The notes beneath the pieces were generated by a model. The model made no database searches. It worked only from the letters and a program-made list of their open reading frames with translations, and had not been told where the DNA came from. A stretch of 64,000 bases of DNA from Actibacterium ureilyticum (lineage in GTDB: Bacteria > Pseudomonadota > Alphaproteobacteria > Rhodobacterales > Rhodobacteraceae): NCBI RefSeq assembly GCF_002285435.1, contig NZ_NSBT01000039.1:1-64000 (forward strand). Reading direction: 5' to 3'. This document shows, piece by piece, positions 59,746 to 64,000 of this stretch. Position 1 is the stretch's first letter. Each line of letters begins with the position of its first letter. The translations under genes were made by a program, and so were the position numbers.

Positions 59746-59938
59746 CTCAACACTCCTTTGGGAAAACCGTGCGGGCACGCTGACCCCGAACCGCGTCGAA
59801 ACTGTGTCACGGTGGCGAAATGACTGTGGCAATCCCCGAAACAGTCCCGACGGCAGGGTGGCCAAATCTCTCCTTGCAGCACAGGGCGCGGACGGGCATA
59901 TCAGTGAAGAACGCGAAAAGTGACCCGACGAGGACGAC

Positions 59939-60253
59939 ATGACCACTTTCGACGAACGCGAAAACGCATTCGAGAACAAGTTTGCCCATGACGAAGAGAT
60001 GAAGTTCAAGGCCCAGGCCCGCGCCAACAAGCTGCTTGGCCTGTGGGCGGCCGGCCTGATGGGCAAGACCGGTGACGACGCGGCCGCCTATGCCGCCGAA
60101 GTCATCAAATCGGATTTCGAGGAAGCCGGCCACGAGGACGTCTTCCGCAAGGTGTCGGCCGATCTGGGCGAGCTGGCCGATGAAACCACCATCCGCACCA
60201 AGATGGTCGAGCTTCTGGCCGAGGCCAAGCAACAGCTGGTAAACGAGGTCTGA
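59939..60253 (+). CDS. F1Fo ATPase inhibitor zeta subunit (DUF1476)
   Basis: The 104-residue helical protein starts MTTFDERENAFENKFAHDEEMKF and matches the alphaproteobacterial zeta subunit, which blocks ATP hydrolysis by the F1 motor. The N-terminal inhibitory helix and the four-helix body are both present by length and charge pattern. ATG 59939 has an AGGA ribosome site. It is divergent from the TerB-like gene and ends in a strong terminator. Confidence 0.9.
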   Translation: MTTFDERENAFENKFAHDEEMKFKAQARANKLLGLWAAGLMGKTGDDAAAYAAEVIKSDFEEAGHEDVFRKVSADLGELADETTIRTKMVELLAEAKQQLVNEV

Positions 60254-60280
60254 ACAGACCCCCACCCTGATGCCGAATGC

Positions 60281-60305
60281 GCGCGCCCTGCGGGGCGCGC
60301 TTTTT
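60281..60305 (+). terminator. Terminator of the zeta subunit gene
   Basis: An 8-bp stem GCGCGCCC (60281-60288) and GGGCGCGC (60293-60300) with a 4-base loop is followed by TTTTT (60301-60305). Confidence 0.9.
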
Positions 60306-60332
60306 CATGTGTGGCGCGGGGGGCGGCGGCGC

Positions 60333-60350
60333 CTAGGGTCAGGACCCTAG
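60333..60350 (-). repeat. Small palindrome at the hypE end
   Basis: CTAGGGT (60333-60339) and ACCCTAG (60344-60350) form a 7-bp inverted repeat with a 4-base loop. It includes the hypE stop codon. It has no T-run and may only weakly end the hyp transcript. Confidence 0.45.
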
Positions 60351-61384
60351 CAGATCCGCGGCAACTGCTCACCCACCAGCATGTCGACGATGCGGGCGCC
60401 GCCGAACAGCGTGCGCATGCTGACCCGTCCCGCGGGCCCTTCGATCACCTGTCCGATCACCGTGGCGGCCTGTCCTTCGGGGCGCGCGCGCATCGCCGCC
60501 AGCGCGGCGTCGGCCTGATCTGCGGGCACGAACAGCGCCAGCGTTCCCTCGTTGGCCAGGTAAAGCGGGTCCAGGCCCAGGATCTCGCACGTGCCCTTGA
60601 CCTCGGGGCGCAGCGGCAGCGCGGTCTCGTCGATCTCGATCCCCACACCGGCGGCCTCGGCGACCTCGTTCAGGACCGATGCCACCCCGCCGCGTGTCGC
60701 GTCGCGCGACGCGCGCATGCCCGGGGCGGCGGCCAGCACGGCCTCCATCAGGTGGCCCAGCCCGGCGCAATCGGAGCGGATCGGCGCCGACAGCGCCATA
60801 TCGCCCCGCGCCGCCAGGATCGCCGCGCCGTGATCGCCCAGCATCCCGTTGACCAGCACCAGATCGCCCGGGCGCACGCGGTCGGCGGCCAGATGCCGGT
60901 CGGGCGGGATGACGCCCACGCCCGACGTGGTCACGAACAGCGTATCGGCCATCCCGCGCCCGACCACCTTGGTGTCGCCGGTCACGATGCGCACGCCCGC
61001 CTTGTCGGCCTCGGCCCGCATCGAGGCGACGACCCGGCGCAGAAGCGCGATCTCGGTCCCCTCTTCGATGATGAAGGCCGCCGACAGCCACAACGGCCGC
61101 GCCCCGCCCACGGCCAGGTCATTGACCGTGCCGCAGACCGCGATCTTGCCGATATCGCCGCCGGGAAACTCCACCGGATCGACGACGAACCCGTCGGTGG
61201 TAAAGGCCAGCCTTGCGCCCGGCACCTGAAGCGCCGCGTCCATCAGCCGGGCCTGATCCTCGGTCCCGTCGGGTTCGAACACGGCGGTGAAAACGCTGTC
61301 GATCAGTTCGCGCATCGCCTTGCCGCCGCCGCCATGGGACAGGGTCACGCGGGTGTCGCGCATGGGCGGTGTCATCGCATTCAT
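60347..61384 (-). CDS. hypE: Hydrogenase maturation protein HypE
   Basis: The 345-residue PurM-like protein dehydrates carbamoylated cysteine to make the cyanide ligand of the [NiFe] hydrogenase iron. The essential C-terminal motif PRIC ends the protein with the reactive cysteine. It starts MNAMTPPMRDTRVTLSHGGGGKAMRELI (in parts), with the nucleotide-binding glycine run, and has DLVLVNGMLGDHGAAI mid-protein. It follows hypD by 9 nt. It works with HypF, HypC and HypD. Confidence 0.95.
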   Translation of the reverse strand: MNAMTPPMRDTRVTLSHGGGGKAMRELIDSVFTAVFEPDGTEDQARLMDAALQVPGARLAFTTDGFVVDPVEFPGGDIGKIAVCGTVNDLAVGGARPLWLSAAFIIEEGTEIALLRRVVASMRAEADKAGVRIVTGDTKVVGRGMADTLFVTTSGVGVIPPDRHLAADRVRPGDLVLVNGMLGDHGAAILAARGDMALSAPIRSDCAGLGHLMEAVLAAAPGMRASRDATRGGVASVLNEVAEAAGVGIEIDETALPLRPEVKGTCEILGLDPLYLANEGTLALFVPADQADAALAAMRARPEGQAATVIGQVIEGPAGRVSMRTLFGGARIVDMLVGEQLPRIC

Positions 61385-61393
61385 CGCCGCCCC

Positions 61394-62536
61394 CTATTCC
61401 GCCGCCGTGGCCGCGCGCGCGCCGCCATATTGGTAATAGGCCGCACAGGCCCCCTCGGAGCTGACCATCAGCGCCCCCAGCGGCATTTCCGGCGTGCAGC
61501 CGGTGCCGAAATTCGGACACTCCACCGGTTTCATCCGGCCCGTCATCACCGCGCCACAGGCACAGCCCTCGGGCTCGGCCACCGCGCGCGGCCCCGCGCC
61601 ATAGCCGATGCCGAATTTCTCTTCGGCGTCAAACGCGGCGTATCGGCCCCGGATCCGAAGCCCGCTGGCGTCGATCTCGCCCAGACCGCGCCATTCGAAA
61701 CTGGGCCGTTCCTCGTAGACATCGGCAATCGCGGCCAGCGAGACCGGGTTGCCATGTTCGGGCACCACGCGGGCATATTGGTTTTCGATCTCGGCCCGGC
61801 CATCGCGGATCTGTTCCAGCACCATCAGGACCGATTGCAACAGATCCAGCGGCTCGAACCCCGCCACAACCAGCGGCTTGCCATAGGTTTCGGCAATGAA
61901 ATCATAAGGGTGCACGCCGATCACCATCGACACATGCCCCGGCCCCACGAACCCGTCCAGCGTCATGTGCGGATCGTCCAGCAGCGCCCGGATCGGCGGC
62001 GGCACGGTGATGTGGTTGCAAAAGACGCTGAAATTCTCCAGCCCCTCGGCGGCGGCCTGCTGGATCGACAGCGCGGTCGAGGGCGTGGTCGTTTCGAACC
62101 CCAGCCCGAAGAACACCACCTGTCGGTCAGGGTTGCGGCGGGCGATTTCCAGCGCGTCCAGCGGCGAATAGACCATGCGGATATCCGCCCCGTCGGCCTT
62201 GGCCTGCAACAGCGACTTGCGCGTGCCGGGCACCCGCATCGCATCGCCGAAAGTGGTAAAGATCACGCCCGGCTGTTCGGCCAGTTCGACGCATTCATCC
62301 ACCCGGCTCATCGGCAGCACGCAGACCGGACAGCCCGGCCCGTGGATGAATTCGATCCCCGGCGGCGTCAGCTTGTCCAGCCCATAGCGAAAGATCGCAT
62401 GGGTGTGCCCGCCGCAGATCTCCATGATCGACACTGGCCGTTCCGCCGTGGCGCCGATCTGGTCGACCACGACCGCGATCCGGTCCAGCAGGGCGCGCGC
62501 CGCCTTGGGGTCGCGGAATTCGTCAGCGTATTTCAT
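61394..62536 (-). CDS. hypD: Hydrogenase maturation protein HypD
   Basis: The 380-residue Fe-S protein assembles the Fe(CN)2CO unit together with HypC. Motifs are MEICGGHTHAI, IHGPGCPVCVLP, and the C-terminal cysteine cluster CACGAVMTG, PVECPNFGTGCTPEMPLG and SEGACAAYYQYG. ATG 62536 overlaps the hypC stop (ATGA). The order hupR-hypC-hypD-hypE follows the Rhodobacter uptake hydrogenase cluster. Confidence 0.95.
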   Translation of the reverse strand: MKYADEFRDPKAARALLDRIAVVVDQIGATAERPVSIMEICGGHTHAIFRYGLDKLTPPGIEFIHGPGCPVCVLPMSRVDECVELAEQPGVIFTTFGDAMRVPGTRKSLLQAKADGADIRMVYSPLDALEIARRNPDRQVVFFGLGFETTTPSTALSIQQAAAEGLENFSVFCNHITVPPPIRALLDDPHMTLDGFVGPGHVSMVIGVHPYDFIAETYGKPLVVAGFEPLDLLQSVLMVLEQIRDGRAEIENQYARVVPEHGNPVSLAAIADVYEERPSFEWRGLGEIDASGLRIRGRYAAFDAEEKFGIGYGAGPRAVAEPEGCACGAVMTGRMKPVECPNFGTGCTPEMPLGALMVSSEGACAAYYQYGGARAATAAE

Positions 62537-62823
62537 GACCGTCCCTCCAATGCCGCGTCGCCCGCCGCCATCGCCTCGAGCGTTTCCTGCGCCTCGCCCA
62601 GACCGCGCAGGGCTTCCAGCGTCTTGGCGGCCTCGTCCTCGTCGATCTCGCTCATGGCGAAGCCCACATGGATCAGCGCCCATTTGCCGATCAGCCCGGC
62701 CAGCGGCCCCTGGGCGATGCAGGCCACGTTGACCTCGCGCCGCACGCCCGACACCTCGGCCATGGCCATCATGCGCGGCGCATCGGTGATCTCGACAATC
62801 TGTCCGGGGATTCCCAGGCACAT
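62533..62823 (-). CDS. hypC: Hydrogenase maturation chaperone HypC
   Basis: The 96-residue chaperone starts MCLGIPGQIVEITD with the essential Cys2 that binds the iron unit, and contains KWALIHVGFAMSEIDEDEA. It carries the Fe(CN)2CO unit between HypD and the large subunit. It starts 2 nt after the hupR stop, so the two are coupled. ATG 62823 is required to place Cys2. Confidence 0.94.
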   Translation of the reverse strand: MCLGIPGQIVEITDAPRMMAMAEVSGVRREVNVACIAQGPLAGLIGKWALIHVGFAMSEIDEDEAAKTLEALRGLGEAQETLEAMAAGDAALEGRS

Positions 62824-62825
62824 GT

Positions 62826-64000
62826 TCAGTCCTCCTCCTCGCGGTCCGACACGGCGGTCTTGCCGGGTTCGGATATCCCATAGCGTTCGATCTTGGCCCG
62901 CAGGCCCACCCGGCTGAGGCCCAGCTCTGCCGCCGCCCGGCTCTTGTTCCATTTCAGCCGGGTCAGGGTCTCGCGCAGGATGCGCATCTCGATCTGTTCG
63001 ACCCGCTCTTTCAGCGTCCCCTCGGACACCAGCACGCTGTCGACCGACCGGTCGGCCTCGGCCGTGTCGGGGCTGGCCTGCAGGATATGGCGGCTGATCA
63101 GCTCCGGTCCCAGAACGCTGTCCTGCGAAAAGATCAGCATCCGCACCATCTCGTTTTCCAGCTCGCGCAGGTTGCCCGGCCAGTCATAGCGTTCGATGAA
63201 CCGCAGCGCGTCGTCCGACAGCCCATGTACCGGCTTGCCGTGCCGGTCGGCGGCCGCAAACAGCAGATGCTGCGACAGGATCGACAGATCCTCGACCCTG
63301 GCACGCAGCGGCGGCACCGAAAGCGTTGTCTGGCCAAGCGCATAGAACAGATCGGCGCGGAACCGCCCCTCGGCCACCGCCGTGCCCAGCGGGCGATCCG
63401 TGCCGCCCAGCAGGCGCACGTCGCTGCGCTCCATCTCGGGGCTGCCCAGCGGGCGAAACGTGCCCGCCGTGGCGAAACGCGCCAGCCGCCGCTGCATGTC
63501 CTGCGACAGCTCCGACACCCCGCGCAGGTACAGCGTGCCGCCATCGGCCTTGCGCAACAGACCGGTTTTCTGTGTCTGCCGCCCGGGCATCGCTCCGCGC
63601 CGTGCGCCGAAAAGCTCGACTTCGAGGATATCGTCATCGACCCCGGCGCAATTCACTTCGAAGAACGGCCGGTCGGACCGCAACGAGCTGTAATGGATCG
63701 CCCGTGCCAGCGCCGCCTTGTCGGTGCCCGGCTCGCCGGTGATCAGGACCGGCACATCGAAGCTGGCGAATTGCCGGGCCTGGGCGATCACGCCATTCAT
63801 CGGCGAATTCGGCGCCCGCAGCACGTTTTCGAATCCCAACCCCTCGCGCAGGGCTTTACGTTGTTCCTCAACTTTGCTTTCCAAGCTGCGGGAAAGAAAG
63901 CGCATTTCCAGCGCCATGCGGTCATGTTCGCGGGTCAAACGGAACAGATCGGCGGCGTTCTTGGCGCTCATCACCAGATGGTCGGGATGCCAGGGCTTGG
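62826..64000 (-). CDS. hupR: Hydrogenase response regulator HupR, C-terminal part
   Basis: The gene runs past the window end, so the N-terminal receiver domain is mostly missing; only its end (KPWHPDHLVMSAKNAADL) is seen. The AAA+ domain is degenerate: Walker A reads GEPGTDKAALA and the GAFTGA position reads GARRGAMPGR. The C-terminal Fis-like helix-turn-helix is RAAAELGLSRVGLRAKIERYG. HupR of Rhodobacter capsulatus activates hydrogenase genes without sigma-54, matching these changes. It precedes hypC by 2 nt. Confidence 0.9.
   Translation of the reverse strand, partial: KPWHPDHLVMSAKNAADLFRLTREHDRMALEMRFLSRSLESKVEEQRKALREGLGFENVLRAPNSPMNGVIAQARQFASFDVPVLITGEPGTDKAALARAIHYSSLRSDRPFFEVNCAGVDDDILEVELFGARRGAMPGRQTQKTGLLRKADGGTLYLRGVSELSQDMQRRLARFATAGTFRPLGSPEMERSDVRLLGGTDRPLGTAVAEGRFRADLFYALGQTTLSVPPLRARVEDLSILSQHLLFAAADRHGKPVHGLSDDALRFIERYDWPGNLRELENEMVRMLIFSQDSVLGPELISRHILQASPDTAEADRSVDSVLVSEGTLKERVEQIEMRILRETLTRLKWNKSRAAAELGLSRVGLRAKIERYGISEPGKTAVSDREEED

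Noticed and set aside
1-64000. CRISPR arrays, insertion sequences, prophage genes
   Set aside because: Read through for regularly spaced repeats, transposase motifs and phage structural genes; none found.

Overview
The window is a 64 kb stretch of ordinary, gene-dense alphaproteobacterial chromosome, very probably from the order Rhodobacterales (family Rhodobacteraceae). The evidence is the high GC content, a split and permuted tmRNA gene with an alphaproteobacterial tag, an alpha-type SspB, the F1Fo inhibitor zeta subunit, a trgA-trgB-cysK cluster as in Rhodobacter, and a hupR-hypC-hypD-hypE block in the Rhodobacter order. The genus cannot be decided from the sequence. There is no prophage, transposase, CRISPR array or plasmid replication gene, so this reads as core chromosome.

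Layout. 0-7 kb: the end of a ferredoxin-NADP reductase gene, an M48 protease, a coupled RlmI-like methyltransferase/PIN pair, and the Entner-Doudoroff genes edd-eda behind a LacI-type operator. 7-13 kb: glnE, an YbaK-type tRNA deacylase, a DUF2852 membrane protein with two tandem palindromes upstream, an RDD protein, the N-end-rule transferase bpt and a VOC protein. 13-20 kb: a TRAP transporter operon (Tat-exported binding protein, small permease, unusually large permease) divergent from a cache-domain histidine kinase and a LuxR-type response regulator that probably control it. 20-24 kb: copA-cueR with a textbook CueR promoter, tRNA-Ser(GGA), alanyl-tRNA editing and an MscS channel. 26-29 kb: cysK-trgB-trgA.

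29-38 kb: photolyase, a class V aminotransferase, a BCCT transporter with its universal stress protein, an AcuI-like reductase, DUF2182, and an orphan polyamine-type binding protein. 38-46 kb: a LuxR HTH/alpha-beta hydrolase-fold fusion, the two-piece ssrA gene, a SnoaL-like protein, a chromate pair (rhodanese-ChrB, ChrA), sspB, fumC and two small conserved genes. 46-53 kb: a P450 coupled to a membrane-anchored hydrolase, ccdA and RNase E. 53-58 kb: a DctB/DctD-like two-component pair (the regulator lacks GAFTGA) and purC-purS-purQ. 58-64 kb: a DUF4261-like protein with a TerB-like protein, the zeta subunit, and the hydrogenase maturation genes hypE, hypD, hypC behind a partial hupR.

Themes. 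Many neighbours overlap by ATGA or TGATG, so translational coupling is common. tmRNA and its tag-recognising ClpX adaptor SspB lie 3 kb apart. The strongest non-routine items are the regulator with a probably non-catalytic hydrolase domain, the tandem palindromes before the DUF2852 gene, the inverted repeat shared by the TRAP operon and its sensor genes, the GAFTGA-less DctD-like regulator, and the P450-hydrolase couple. No clearly undescribed multi-gene defence or mobile system was found.
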